From positions 1-64,000 of the forward strand of contig NZ_JARXVF010000014.1 of the NCBI RefSeq assembly GCF_029892515.1: DNA of 64,000 nt, written 5' to 3'. Positions 20,790 through 30,195 of the stretch are shown one piece after another. Under the pieces are notes generated by a model. The model was not told where the DNA came from and made no database searches. It worked only from the letters and a program-made list of their open reading frames with translations. Position 1 is the stretch's first letter. Each line of letters starts with the position of its first letter. A program made the position numbers and the translations under genes. The DNA comes from Pseudaminobacter soli (ex Li et al. 2025) (GTDB lineage Bacteria > Pseudomonadota > Alphaproteobacteria > Rhizobiales > Rhizobiaceae).

Positions 20790-21584
20790 ATGCGCGAAAT
20801 TCTGAACGATCTCGAAACTTCCGATTTCCTGTCCGACCCCGATCCGGTGCGGCGGGCGCAAGGCCAGCTCAAGCGGCAATTGCCCAAGCGCTTCTACAAG
20901 GAAGTGACGGTCGCGCCGGTGGCCGAGGGCTTTGCCGTGCATCTGGACGGCAAGTCCGTGCGCACGCCTACCAGGGCGCTGCTCGTACTGCCGACCGCTG
21001 CTGCGGCACAGCTGGTGGCCGACGAGTTCGCGGCGCAGGAAGAGCACATCGACCCGATGACCATGCCGGTCACGCGGCTGGTCAACACCGCCATCGACGG
21101 TGTTGCTGCCGACCCGCAGGCGGTCCTGGAAGATATCCTGCGCTTCTCCTCGACCGATCTGCTGTGCTACCGGGCCGATAGTCCCGAAGGGCTGGTTGCG
21201 CGGCAGGCCGAGGCTTGGGATGGCGTTCTGGACTGGGCACGCGCCTCGCTTGGCGCGCGTTTCCAGCTTGCCGAGGGCGTCATGCATGTCGACCAGCCGC
21301 GCGAGGCGATCGGCGCCATCGGCATCCATCTCAGCCACCGGACCGAGCCGAACAGGCTCGCGGCGCTTCACCTGATGACGACGCTGACCGGGTCGGCGCT
21401 GCTGGCGATCGCAGTGGAGGCGGGCGAACTCGACGCCGAGACCGCCTGGGCGGCAGCTCACGTCGACGAGGACTGGCAGATCTCGCAGTGGGGCCAGGAC
21501 TCCGAGGCGATCGCGCGGCGCAACAACCGCAAGCGCGACATGATGGCGGCGGTCAATCTGCTCGACGCGCTCTCGCAGCGCTGA
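20790..21584 (+). CDS. ATP12-family F1-ATPase assembly chaperone
   Basis: 264 residues from ATG 20790 with GAGGA at 20781-20785. The conserved ATP12 features are KRFYKEVTVAPVAEGFAVHL near the N-terminus, TPTRALLVLPTAAAAQLVAD, and the acidic C-terminal region with AAHVDEDWQISQWGQDSEA. In mitochondria ATP12 holds the F1 alpha subunit during assembly; the same role is expected here in the cytoplasm. The family is essentially limited to alphaproteobacteria and mitochondria, which supports the taxonomic call. Confidence 0.92.
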   Translation: MREILNDLETSDFLSDPDPVRRAQGQLKRQLPKRFYKEVTVAPVAEGFAVHLDGKSVRTPTRALLVLPTAAAAQLVADEFAAQEEHIDPMTMPVTRLVNTAIDGVAADPQAVLEDILRFSSTDLLCYRADSPEGLVARQAEAWDGVLDWARASLGARFQLAEGVMHVDQPREAIGAIGIHLSHRTEPNRLAALHLMTTLTGSALLAIAVEAGELDAETAWAAAHVDEDWQISQWGQDSEAIARRNNRKRDMMAAVNLLDALSQR

Positions 21585-21600
21585 TTGGAGGCTCGGGGCG

Positions 21601-21615
21601 GCACGTCTGTTGTGC
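21601..21615 (+). promoter_or_regulatory. Candidate NtrC binding site upstream of glnII
   Basis: GCAC at 21601-21604, seven bases, GTGC at 21612-21615. GCAC-N7-GTGC is the core of known NtrC sites. It lies about 100 nt upstream of the -24 element of the glnII promoter, the usual place for an enhancer. A further half-site TTTGTGC is at about 21652. Confidence 0.6.
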
Positions 21616-21666
21616 AGAATGTCCGCCCAAATGCCTGTATCTGCCTAATTTTTGTGCTTCGTCTTT

Positions 21667-21706
21667 AAGCCCGCGTCTCCGAAAGCCACGGAGACGCGGG
21701 CTTTTT
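21667..21706 (+). terminator. Intrinsic terminator of the rluC-ATP12 operon
   Basis: AAGCCCGCGTCTCCG pairs with CGGAGACGCGGGCTT around a 7-nt loop, a perfect 15-bp stem, followed by TTT. It separates the ATP12 gene from the glnII promoter five bases further on. Confidence 0.9.
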
Positions 21707-21710
21707 CAAT

Positions 21711-21726
21711 TGGCACGCAGCTTGCT
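21711..21726 (+). promoter_or_regulatory. Sigma-54 (-24/-12) promoter of glnII
   Basis: TGGCACGCAGCTTGCT matches the RpoN consensus TGGCAC-N5-TTGCW at every defined position. GG at 21712-21713 and GC at 21724-21725 are ten bases apart. It lies 54 nt before the glnII ATG, leaving room for a short leader, and an NtrC-like site is upstream. glnII is known to be NtrC/RpoN-controlled in rhizobia. Confidence 0.9.
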
Positions 21727-21779
21727 TTTAGATCTGCGGACGGCCGCCAGGGGCCAATGCAGATGATGAGAGGTTCGCC

Positions 21780-22820
21780 ATGACGAAGTACAAGCTCGAG
21801 TATATTTGGCTGGATGGATGTACGCCGACGCCCAATCTTCGCGGGAAGACGCAGGTCAAGGAATTTGCCGAGTTCCCGAAGCTGGAACAGCTTCCGCTCT
21901 GGGGTTTTGACGGCAGCTCCACCATGCAGGCCGAAGGCCGCAGCTCGGATTGCGTGCTGAAGCCTGTTGCGCTCTATCCCGATCCTGCCCGCACCAATGG
22001 CGTGCTGGTCATGTGCGAAGTGATGATGCCCGATGGCGTCACGCCGCATCCGTCCAACTCGCGCGCCACCGTCCTGGAAGACGACAACGCCTGGTTCGGT
22101 TTCGAGCAGGAATATTTCTTCTACAAGGACGGCCGTCCGCTCGGCTTCCCGGAGCAGGGCTATCCCGCCCCGCAGGGCCCGTATTACACCGGCGTCGGCT
22201 ACAAGAATGTCGGCAACATCGCCCGCCAGCTCGTCGAGGAGCATCTCGACCTCTGCCTCGCCGCCGGCATCAACCATGAAGGCATCAACGCCGAAGTTGC
22301 CAAGGGCCAGTGGGAATTCCAGATTTTCGGCAAGGGCTCGAAGACGGCCGCCGACCAGATCTGGATCGCCCGCTACCTGCTGCTGCGCCTGACCGAGAAG
22401 CACTGCATCGACATCGAGTTCCACTGCAAGCCGCTGGGCGACACCGACTGGAACGGCTCGGGCATGCACTGCAACTTCTCGACCGCCCATATGCGCGAAG
22501 TGGGCGGCAAGGCGTATTTCGAGGCGCTGATGGCTGCCTTCGGGCGGAACATTGACGATCACATCGCCGTCTACGGCCCGGACAACCATCTGCGCCTGAC
22601 CGGCAAGCACGAAACCGCGCCGTGGAACAAGTTCAGCTATGGCGTGGCCGATCGCGGCGCATCCATCCGCGTCCCGCACAGCTTCGTCAACAACGGCTAT
22701 CGCGGCTACCTTGAGGATCGCCGCCCGAACTCCCAGGGCGACCCCTACCAGATCGCCTCGCAGGTGCTGAAGACGATCTCGGAAGTGCCGACCGTCGAGG
22801 AGAAGAAGGCGGCAGCCTAA
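21780..22820 (+). CDS. glnII: Glutamine synthetase, type II (GSII)
   Basis: 346 residues, the length of the octameter-to-decamer GSII family shared with eukaryotes and much shorter than GSI. It makes glutamine from glutamate, ammonia and ATP. Visible motifs are LEYIWLDGCTPTPNLRGKT, LPLWGFDGSSTMQAEGRSSD, EQEYFFYKDGRPLGFPEQGY and the ATP/metal region NGSGMHCNFST. The motif VADRGASIRVP ends the active site. A sigma-54 promoter and an NtrC-like site precede it, so expression should rise under nitrogen limitation. It converges on glnA (GSI). Confidence 0.96.
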   Translation: MTKYKLEYIWLDGCTPTPNLRGKTQVKEFAEFPKLEQLPLWGFDGSSTMQAEGRSSDCVLKPVALYPDPARTNGVLVMCEVMMPDGVTPHPSNSRATVLEDDNAWFGFEQEYFFYKDGRPLGFPEQGYPAPQGPYYTGVGYKNVGNIARQLVEEHLDLCLAAGINHEGINAEVAKGQWEFQIFGKGSKTAADQIWIARYLLLRLTEKHCIDIEFHCKPLGDTDWNGSGMHCNFSTAHMREVGGKAYFEALMAAFGRNIDDHIAVYGPDNHLRLTGKHETAPWNKFSYGVADRGASIRVPHSFVNNGYRGYLEDRRPNSQGDPYQIASQVLKTISEVPTVEEKKAAA

Positions 22821-22841
22821 GAATTAGGCAGGGGAACGCTG

Positions 22842-22877
22842 GAAAGGCCCGGAGGCAACTCCGGGCCTTTCTTTTTT
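22842..22877 (+). terminator. Intrinsic terminator of glnII
   Basis: GAAAGGCCCGGA (22842-22853) pairs perfectly with TCCGGGCCTTTC (22860-22871), followed by TTTTTT. It lies 22 nt after the glnII stop. Confidence 0.92.
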
Positions 22878-22925
22878 GGGTCGCGATATCCAACGGAGCG
22901 TCGCCGCCGAACTGACCCTCCAATG

Positions 22926-22960
22926 AAAAAAGGCCCCGGATTGCTCCGGGGCCTTTTCTT
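22926..22960 (-). terminator. Intrinsic terminator of glnBA (bidirectional shape)
   Basis: AAAAGGCCCCGGA (22928-22940) pairs with TCCGGGGCCTTTT (22945-22957) around TTGC. Read on the minus strand it is a GC stem followed by a U-run, 17-50 nt after the glnA stop. The A/T tracts on both sides let it work from either direction. Confidence 0.85.
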
Positions 22961-22976
22961 TTGGGTTTCTCGGGGC

Positions 22977-24386
22977 TTAGACCGAGTAGTACATGTCGAA
23001 CTCAACCGGATGCGGGGTCATTTCGAAGCGCATCACCTCGGCCATCTTCAGTTCGATGAAGCTGTCGATCTGGTCGTCGTCGAACACGCCGCCGGCCTTC
23101 AGGAAGCCGCGATCCTTGTCGAGGCTCTGCAGCGCTTCGCGCAAGCTGCCGCAGACGGTCGGGATCTTCTTCAGCTCCTTCGGCGGCAGGTCGTAGAGAT
23201 CCTTGTCCATCGGCTGGCCGGGGTGGATCTTGTTCTTGATGCCGTCGAGGCCGGCCATCAGCAGGGCAGCGAAGGCCAGGTACGGGTTCGCGCCCGGATC
23301 GGGGAAGCGGATCTCGACGCGCTTGGCCTTCGGCGCGGAGCCGAACGGAATGCGGCAGGAGGCCGAGCGGTTGCGAGCCGAATAGGCGAGCAGCACCGGC
23401 GCCTCATAGCCCGGAACCAGACGCTTGTAGGAGTTGGTCAGCGGGTTGGTGAAGGCGTTGATGGCCTTGGCGTGCTTGATGACGCCGCCGATGAAGTAGA
23501 GGCAGTTTTCCGACAGGCCGGCATATTCATTGCCCGCGAAGGTCGGCTTGCCTTCCTTCCAGATCGACATGTGCACGTGCATGCCCGAGCCGTTGTCGCC
23601 GAAAACCGGCTTCGGCATGAAGGTCGCGGTCTTGCCATAGGCATTGGCAACCTGGTGCACGACATACTTGAAGAGCAGCATCTTGTCGGCGTTGCGAACC
23701 AGCGTGTCGAACTTGACGCCGAGCTCGTGCTGGGCTGCCGCCACTTCGTGGTGGTGCTTCTCGACGCGCACGCCCATTTCGGTCAGCACGGTGAGCATTT
23801 CCGAGCGCATATCCTGCGCGGCATCGATCGGCGGAACCGGGAAGTAGCCGCCCTTGACGCGCGGACGATGGCCGAGGTTGCCGGTCTCGTAGTCGGTGTC
23901 GTCGTTGGACGGCAGTTCGCTCGAGTCGAGCTTGAAGCCGGTGTTGTAGGGGTCGGCCTTGTACTTGACGTCGTCGAACACGAAGAACTCGGCTTCGGGG
24001 CCGACGAAGATCGTGTCGCCGATGCCCTCGGCCTTCATGTAGGCTTCGGCCTTCTTGGCGATGCCGCGCGGGTCGCGGTTGTAGGCTTCGCCCGAAACCG
24101 GATCGAGAATGTCGCACAGGATGACCATGGTCGACTGGGCAAAGAACGGATCCATGTGGACGGTGTCCGGATCCGGCATCAGCAGCATGTCGGACTCGTT
24201 GATCGCCTTCCAGCCGGCGATCGACGAGCCGTCGAACATGACGCCGTCGGCGAACATGTCTTCATCGACCTCGGCAATGTCCATGGTGACGTGCTGCAGC
24301 TTGCCCTTCGGGTCGGTGAAGCGCAGATCGACGAACTTTACGTCGTTGTCCTTGATCTGCCTGAGGATGTCTTTGGCTGTCGTCAT
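22977..24386 (-). CDS. glnA: Glutamine synthetase, type I (GSI)
   Basis: 469 residues from ATG 24386 ([20 protein letters not shown]), the normal length of dodecameric GSI-beta. Motifs seen are the FDGSSIAGW loop, [15 protein letters not shown] at the ATP site, and [10 protein letters not shown]. The adenylylation tyrosine is in [11 protein letters not shown] near residue 398, so activity should be controlled by GlnE. It follows glnB on the same strand with a 67-nt gap and should be expressed from the sigma-54 promoter before glnB. Confidence 0.97.
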   Translation of the reverse strand: MTTAKDILRQIKDNDVKFVDLRFTDPKGKLQHVTMDIAEVDEDMFADGVMFDGSSIAGWKAINESDMLLMPDPDTVHMDPFFAQSTMVILCDILDPVSGEAYNRDPRGIAKKAEAYMKAEGIGDTIFVGPEAEFFVFDDVKYKADPYNTGFKLDSSELPSNDDTDYETGNLGHRPRVKGGYFPVPPIDAAQDMRSEMLTVLTEMGVRVEKHHHEVAAAQHELGVKFDTLVRNADKMLLFKYVVHQVANAYGKTATFMPKPVFGDNGSGMHVHMSIWKEGKPTFAGNEYAGLSENCLYFIGGVIKHAKAINAFTNPLTNSYKRLVPGYEAPVLLAYSARNRSASCRIPFGSAPKAKRVEIRFPDPGANPYLAFAALLMAGLDGIKNKIHPGQPMDKDLYDLPPKELKKIPTVCGSLREALQSLDKDRGFLKAGGVFDDDQIDSFIELKMAEVMRFEMTPHPVEFDMYYSV

Positions 24387-24453
24387 ATGTTTGATTTCCT
24401 GTGCAATGACGGTGAAACGGGAAAATCTCGTTTGGGGGGCTGACCCGTGGGCC

Positions 24454-24894
<441 letters not shown>

Positions 24895-24918
24895 TCAGGC
24901 GGAAAAGAAAGCGAAATA

Positions 24919-24935
24919 TTGCACTCCGGAGGCAA
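24919..24935 (-). promoter_or_regulatory. Imperfect NtrC-like dyad upstream of glnB; rest of the glnB-nnr gap
   Basis: TTGC at 24919-24922 and GCAA at 24932-24935 flank CTCCGGAG; on the minus strand the core reads TTGC-N7-GTGC, one half matching NtrC. It is about 53 nt upstream of the -24 element. Further on, GCCTAA-AGA-TTAGGC at 25013-25027 is a perfect 6-bp dyad that could be an operator for nnr or glnB. Nothing else is seen in this 335-nt divergent gap. Confidence 0.35.
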
Positions 24936-25127
24936 TCTGTTCACTTTCGATGCAGGCCCCGCTGAAGGACGGCAGGCAAAATTCAATCGAAAGATGAAAC
25001 TTTGTGCAAGTGGCCTAAAGATTAGGCAGATGTGCCAGAGCAGGCCGTCGGCCCTCAGTCGCCATTTTGGGCAAGGCCGCGATATGATAGTCATCATGCG
25101 TTCCGACCTCTTGGGATGACGTCTGGC

Positions 25128-26645
25128 ATGTCGCATGAAATCCTGACCCCGAGCGAAATGGGCCGAGCCGACAAGCTCGCGATGCGGCGCGGGCCGTTCG
25201 ACGGCTATGGGCTGATGTCGAATGCCGGCAGGCAGATCACCACGCTGATCCTGGCGCGCTATCCGGCGATGCTTTGCGCGCATGTGCTTTGCGGGCCTGG
25301 CAACAATGGCGGCGACGGCTATGTGGTCGCCCGCCTGCTGGTCAAGGCCGGTGTCGACGTGCATTTGTGGGAGGAGGGAGAACCTCGCGCAGGCAGCGAT
25401 GCCGCGATTGCCGCTGCCGACTATCCGGTCGAGCCGCGCCCGCTTCAGGATTTCATGCCCGAGCCCGGCGATCTTGTCGTCGACGCGCTTTATGGCACCG
25501 GCCTTTCCAAGCCGCTGTCAGAAGCGGCCGCGCGCGCAGTGCGTGTTGCCAAGGAAACAGGCGTGCCCGTGGTGGCGGTCGATCTGCCGTCGGGCGTCTC
25601 AGGCGAGACCGGCCAGGTGCTCGGCAGCGCATTCGCCGCTGCCGTGACCGTCACATTCGCGCGCAAGAAACCCGGCCATCTCCTGGAACCCGGCCGGACG
25701 CTCTGCGGCGACATCGCTGTGGTCGACATCGGCATAAGCGATGCGGTCATCGCCGAGATTGGGCCGCGCTGCTTCGAAAACCTGCCCGACATCTGGCTGG
25801 AAAAGTTTCCGGTGCCGGCATCGGACACCTACAAATACCGTCGCGGCCATGTCGGCGTCTTTTCGGGCAGCCCAACGGCGACAGGAGCGGCAAGGCTTTC
25901 GGCGATGGCATCGGCGCGTGTCGGGGCAGGGGCGGTCACCGTGCTGTCGCCGACGCGCTCGCTGGCCGTCAACGGCGCGCATCTGACCTCCATCATGCTT
26001 CGCAAGGCCGATACGCTGGACGAGGTGCTGGGCTTTCTCGACGCGCGCAAGCCGCAGGCGCTGGTCTATGGGCCGGGGCTGGGGCCGGAGCAGGAGGTCG
26101 CCAATTTCCTGCTCGACCTGCTCGCCGAAGTCGATGGCGCGCCCGAAAGCCTTGTTCTGGACGCCGATGGACTGACTTCGGCTGCGTTCGAGCCCGAAGC
26201 GCTGTTTGCGGCTCTGCATGCGGAAGGGGCGCCGAAGGCGATCATGACGCCGCATGAAGGTGAATTCCGGCGTCTTTTCCGGGGTTTAGCCGACGATCCG
26301 AAACTATCGAAGGTGGAAAAGGCGCGTTCCGCTGCCGTCCGGGCGAGCGCCGTGATCGTCTACAAGGGGCCGGATACGGTGATTGCAGCACCCGACGGAC
26401 GCGCCGCAATCAACAGCAACGGCACACCCTTGCTGGCGACCGCGGGCTCTGGAGACGTGCTGTCCGGTCTCTGCGCCGGGCTCCTGGCACAGAGCATGCC
26501 GCCCTTCGAAGCGGCCTGCGCGGGGGTGTGGATCCATAGTGAGGCCGCGCGACACTTCGGCCCGGGCCTCATCGCCGAAGACCTGCCGCCGGCGCTACGG
26601 CCGGTCCTCGGCGATCTTTTCGCGCGCAAGGGTTGGGCGGGATAG
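25128..26645 (+). CDS. nnr: Bifunctional NAD(P)H-hydrate epimerase / ADP-dependent dehydratase
   Basis: 505 residues. The YjeF-N epimerase domain (about 1-215) has LCGPGNNGGDGYVVARLL and DALYGTGLSKPL. The C-terminal ribokinase-like dehydratase domain (about 225-500) has YKYRRGHVGVFSG, MTPHEGEFRRLF and the catalytic NGTPLLATAGSGDVLSGLCA. It repairs hydrated NAD(P)H formed by heat or enzyme error. Start ATG 25128 (MSHEILTPSEM) is chosen; ATG 25116 is also possible, and neither has a strong ribosome binding site. Divergent from glnB. Confidence 0.93.
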   Translation: MSHEILTPSEMGRADKLAMRRGPFDGYGLMSNAGRQITTLILARYPAMLCAHVLCGPGNNGGDGYVVARLLVKAGVDVHLWEEGEPRAGSDAAIAAADYPVEPRPLQDFMPEPGDLVVDALYGTGLSKPLSEAAARAVRVAKETGVPVVAVDLPSGVSGETGQVLGSAFAAAVTVTFARKKPGHLLEPGRTLCGDIAVVDIGISDAVIAEIGPRCFENLPDIWLEKFPVPASDTYKYRRGHVGVFSGSPTATGAARLSAMASARVGAGAVTVLSPTRSLAVNGAHLTSIMLRKADTLDEVLGFLDARKPQALVYGPGLGPEQEVANFLLDLLAEVDGAPESLVLDADGLTSAAFEPEALFAALHAEGAPKAIMTPHEGEFRRLFRGLADDPKLSKVEKARSAAVRASAVIVYKGPDTVIAAPDGRAAINSNGTPLLATAGSGDVLSGLCAGLLAQSMPPFEAACAGVWIHSEAARHFGPGLIAEDLPPALRPVLGDLFARKGWAG

Positions 26646-27434
26646 AGCCGGCGCGCCCAAAACTTCGTCATCCTCGGGCCGCTCCAACTTCGTCATCCTC
26701 GGGCTTGACCCGAGGATCCATGCCGGTCGGCCAAAACCGCTGCGGCGGCGCAACAGCCGCACCGATCGGAACCCGGTCTGTGGATTTGCCGAACCTCTGG
26801 CGCGAACCGCTTGATATCATTCGTTTCGAATGAAAATCGCCGCCTCTTTCATCCCCCACATCTCGGCTTCGCACATAATGCTCGCATCGGCCTCACCGGG
26901 AACACGAGTCATGAACCGGATGAGCGTGGAGGGCGACGATGTCCGGGCTGGTGGCGCTAACGGTGGCGCTGCTGGGTGATGAACCCCCAAGTCCGGGCCC
27001 AGGGTGTGGCTGGCCGCGCGAATGCGGAGGCGAACAAACCCAGGCAAGCGCATCGAACGGGCGGTCCAAGGGCCGCAAGATTTACCTAAACGAGCGCGTC
27101 CGACGACCGCCCGTCTTCCCAGGTTCTTTGACAATGGCCAGACGCAAGAGCGGGCGTGGCAACGAATAGGTGCGTCCTTCGAGGCTCGCTACGCTCGCAC
27201 CTCGGGATGAGGGGTGAGGAATGGTGCGCGGAGCGCACGAAAAGCCAACGATTTGGCTTTTCGAATGACGAACGCCCGGAGCCATAGCGGAGGGCCGGCT
27301 CGGCGACCCCATCAACTCAGGAGAGAGGTGGGCGCAGACAGAAGCCCTCATGGTGAGGTGCGAGGTTCGAGCGAAGCGAGAGGCGAGCCTCGAACCACGA
27401 GGACGGGGGAGGTGAAGCGCCTCGCGCCGCCAGC
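26646..27434. repeat. Gene-free stretch made of several intergenic palindromes
   Basis: This 789-nt gap holds a direct repeat of AACTTCGTCATCCTCGGGC (26661 and 26686), a 9-bp dyad ATCCTCGGG/CCCGAGGAT (26695-26717) and a perfect 11-bp hairpin CGAAAAGCCAA-CGAT-TTGGCTTTTCG (27238-27263). Two blocks of TTCGAGGCTCGC type lie near 27178-27215 and 27360-27415. Such palindromes are common between rhizobial genes. The middle (about 26730-27160) has an open minus-strand frame of 105 codons with no recognisable family, which I do not call as a gene. Confidence 0.7.
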
Positions 27435-28115
27435 CTACCCGGCGGCCAATTCGCCGCGAGCCTTGGCGGCGGCGATCTGGCGGATGGCGTCGGCCAGCGT
27501 GTCGCTGTCCTGCGCGCCCATCACCGCATACTTGCCTTCGAACAGAAAGCATGGAACGCCGGTGATGCCCATGCGCGAAGCGGTGGCGACCTCGCTGGCG
27601 ACGGCCTCGCTGTCGGCATCGGTGGCAAGCATTGCCGCCACCACCGGCGCGTCCATGCCAGCTTCGCTGGCGGCTTCAATCAGCACCGCATGGTCGCCGA
27701 TATTTTTGCCTTCCTCGAAATAGAGTTGGAAGAGCCGGCGCGCGAGCCTGCCCTGCACCTCGGAGCCATTGGCGCTGGCCCAGCGCAGCACGCGATGGGC
27801 GTCGAGCGTGTTGGGCGAGACGGTGATGGCGCCGAAGTCGAAAGCGATGCCTTCGGCCGCCCCCAGCTCCTTGATCCTGCTGTGGATCTCGCGCAGGCGA
27901 TCGGCGCTGCCGAACTTGGCCAGCATGTATTGCTGCCGGTCCTTGCCTTCGGGCGGAATGGTCGGATCGAGCTGGTACGGCCGCCAATTAATCTCGACAT
28001 TCACCTCCGGCACAGCCGCCACCGCCTTGTCGAGCCGCCTCTGGCCGATGAAGCACCAGGGGCACACGACATCCGAGACGACGTCGACGGTGAGGGACTG
28101 CTGGGACGCGCTCAT
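27435..28115 (-). CDS. DsbA-family oxidoreductase (FrnE-like)
   Basis: 226 residues starting MSASQQSLTVDVVSDVVCPW. A thioredoxin-fold protein with the CPWC motif at residues 18-21 and a helical insertion; RVLRWASANGSEVQGRLARR and the cis-Pro loop GITGVPCFLFEGKYAVMGAQ fit the FrnE branch. It has no signal peptide, so it is probably cytoplasmic, acting on thiols or small molecules. GGAAGG lies upstream. It follows the peptide-binding protein gene by 21 nt on the same strand. Confidence 0.88.
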   Translation of the reverse strand: MSASQQSLTVDVVSDVVCPWCFIGQRRLDKAVAAVPEVNVEINWRPYQLDPTIPPEGKDRQQYMLAKFGSADRLREIHSRIKELGAAEGIAFDFGAITVSPNTLDAHRVLRWASANGSEVQGRLARRLFQLYFEEGKNIGDHAVLIEAASEAGMDAPVVAAMLATDADSEAVASEVATASRMGITGVPCFLFEGKYAVMGAQDSDTLADAIRQIAAAKARGELAAG

Positions 28116-28136
28116 GGCGAGGAACCTTCCTGCCGG

Positions 28137-29975
28137 TCAGTCCGGCTTGTGCCACCAGGTGGGAAGTTGATACCCGAATATAGGTGTCCGGTCCGGGTGC
28201 GCCATATAGTTCCAATAGGCGACGAATTTCCGGTTGTCGTACTGCATCGGGACCATGTAGGCGCTGGAGATCAGCAGCCGGTCGAGCGCTCGCACAGCCG
28301 CAACGTAGGAATCCTTGTCGCGCGCATTGAGCAATGCCTCGATCATGGCGTCGATCGCCGGATCGGACGCGCCGGCCAGGTTGAACGATCCCTCGGCATT
28401 GGCGGATTCCGAGCCCCAGCGTCCGAGCAGCTCGATGCCGGGCGACAGCGACCCGACGAAACCGCTCGTGCCGATCAGCATGTCGAAATCGAAGCGCTGC
28501 TTGCGCATCTGGATTTGGTCCCCTTCGAGCGCGCGGATGGTGACCGCAATGCCGATCTTGGCCAGCGTGCGCTGGTAAAGAGCGGCCAGCCGCTCATCGC
28601 TTTGCGAGGCGGTGAGGATCTCGAAGCTGAATGGCACGCCGTGCGGATCGAGCAGCCGGCCGTCTTCGATGTGGTAGCCGGCACTCTTCAGGAGATCGAG
28701 CGCGGCCTTGAGTTCGGTGCGGTCGCGGCCGGAACCGTCGGTCTCGGGGGGCTGGTAAGTGCCGTCCATCACCTCCGGCAACACCTTGCCGGGGAAGGGC
28801 GCCAAAAGCTTCCGCTCCTCCTCGCTGGCCGGGCGACCGAGCGCGGAGAGTTCCGAATTCTGCCAGTAGCTTGCCGTGCGCTTGAACTGTCCGTCGAACA
28901 GATTCTTGTTCGCCCATTCGAAATCGTAGAGCAGGGCGAGGGCGCGACGGACGCGGGGGTCGGCAAACTTCGGCAGCCGCGTGTTGAACAGGAAACCCTG
29001 GACGATGGGCGGAAGACCGTTCTCGAAGGTCTCGGTCACCACCTTGCCTTCGCGCATGGCCGGGAAGTCCAGATCGCGCTCGCGCTTGACCGGGTCCGGC
29101 TCCTCGTAGAGCGAACACAGCCCCTTCTTGAAGGCCTCGAAGAGGGAGTTCGCGTTGAGGAAATACTCGATGGTGATGCGGTCGAAATTGTCGTAGCCGC
29201 GCTTGGTGGGCAGGTCCTTCGCCCAGTAATCGGGATTGCGCTGGAAAACGATGCGCTGCCCTGGTTCGACCTTTTCGACGCGATAGGGTCCGCTGCCGAC
29301 CAGCGGCTTGAGCGTCGTCTGGTCGAAGGTTTCTTTGTCGAACGCGTGCTTGGGGATGATCGGCGTCATTGCGATGATGAGCGGAAATTCGCGGTCGGCG
29401 TTCTCGTTGAAGGTGAAGCGCACGCTGCGGTCGCCGGTCTTCTCGAGCTTGGCGATTTTCTTCATGCGGTCGCTATAGGGTGGCCGCCCTTTGGCGGTGA
29501 AGACGTCGTAGGTGAAGAGCACGTCGTCGGCGGTCACCGGCTCGCCATCCGACCATTTGGCATTCGGATTGAGATGGAACTCCACGACCTTGCGATCGGG
29601 CGAGATGTCGAGCGAATCGGCGAGCAGGCCGTAGAGCGAGAAAGCCTCGTCGGCGCTTCGCTGCATCAGGGGCTCGAACACCAGGTTGCCGTAGATGGTG
29701 TCGATCATGCCGCGCGCGGTGGTGCGCAGGCTTTTCAGGATGAACGGGTTGAGATTGTCGAAGCTGCCGACAACGCAATAGGTGACGCTGCCGCCCTTGG
29801 GCGCATCGGGATTCACATAGGGAAAATTGCGGAAATCGTCCTTGAGCGCTGGTTCACCCTGCATGGCGATCGAATGCAACGGCTCGGACAGGCCAGCGCT
29901 AACGGTTCCAAACAGCATGGTCGCCCCGGTGCAGAGCGAAAGGAATGTACGGCTTATCACCAGCCTCCTCGACAT
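28137..29975 (-). CDS. Extracellular solute-binding protein, family 5 (YejA-like peptide binder)
   Basis: 612 residues. A signal peptide (about 1-30) precedes a family 5 periplasmic binding protein. The segments FRNFPYVNPDAPKGGSVTYC and DTIYGNLVFEPLMQRSADEA are typical of YejA rather than OppA. It should bind peptides or similar compounds for an ABC importer. No permease or ATPase genes are adjacent in the window, so it is an orphan here. Start ATG 29975 is used; a TTG at 29981 is in frame. Neither has a clear binding site. Confidence 0.88.
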   Translation of the reverse strand: MSRRLVISRTFLSLCTGATMLFGTVSAGLSEPLHSIAMQGEPALKDDFRNFPYVNPDAPKGGSVTYCVVGSFDNLNPFILKSLRTTARGMIDTIYGNLVFEPLMQRSADEAFSLYGLLADSLDISPDRKVVEFHLNPNAKWSDGEPVTADDVLFTYDVFTAKGRPPYSDRMKKIAKLEKTGDRSVRFTFNENADREFPLIIAMTPIIPKHAFDKETFDQTTLKPLVGSGPYRVEKVEPGQRIVFQRNPDYWAKDLPTKRGYDNFDRITIEYFLNANSLFEAFKKGLCSLYEEPDPVKRERDLDFPAMREGKVVTETFENGLPPIVQGFLFNTRLPKFADPRVRRALALLYDFEWANKNLFDGQFKRTASYWQNSELSALGRPASEEERKLLAPFPGKVLPEVMDGTYQPPETDGSGRDRTELKAALDLLKSAGYHIEDGRLLDPHGVPFSFEILTASQSDERLAALYQRTLAKIGIAVTIRALEGDQIQMRKQRFDFDMLIGTSGFVGSLSPGIELLGRWGSESANAEGSFNLAGASDPAIDAMIEALLNARDKDSYVAAVRALDRLLISSAYMVPMQYDNRKFVAYWNYMAHPDRTPIFGYQLPTWWHKPD

Positions 29976-30195
29976 AAGCAACTTCGATTTGATTCGTATT
30001 TGAATCTATCATGACGGCGGTATTATGAGCTTAGTTGAGGCTTCCCCCAATAATCACAGTGGACGGGGCTGGATTCGCGCCTCGGGGCGGTGTAACACGC
30101 CGGCAAAAGTCATGCTGTTGCCTCAATTGCCAAACAGGTAGCGTGGCAACGGCACCGCGAGCCGGTCCCGGAATCATTTGAGAGGATTGAGATAG

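Noticed and set aside
22923-24443. Plus-strand frame of 506 codons opposite glnA
   Set aside because: Antisense shadow of a conserved gene; no recognisable motif.
26930-27020. Possible RNase P RNA or tmRNA because of AGTCCGGGCCC
   Set aside because: The flanking conserved segments of either RNA are missing, and no tag peptide frame is present.
26817-27134. Minus-strand frame of 105 codons in the repeat patchwork
   Set aside because: No family, biased composition and no good start; kept only as part of an unexplained stretch.
27690-30014. Plus-strand frame of 774 codons opposite the peptide-binding protein
   Set aside because: Longer than the real gene but Val/Gly/Arg-rich without domains; the minus-strand protein has a signal peptide and family motifs.
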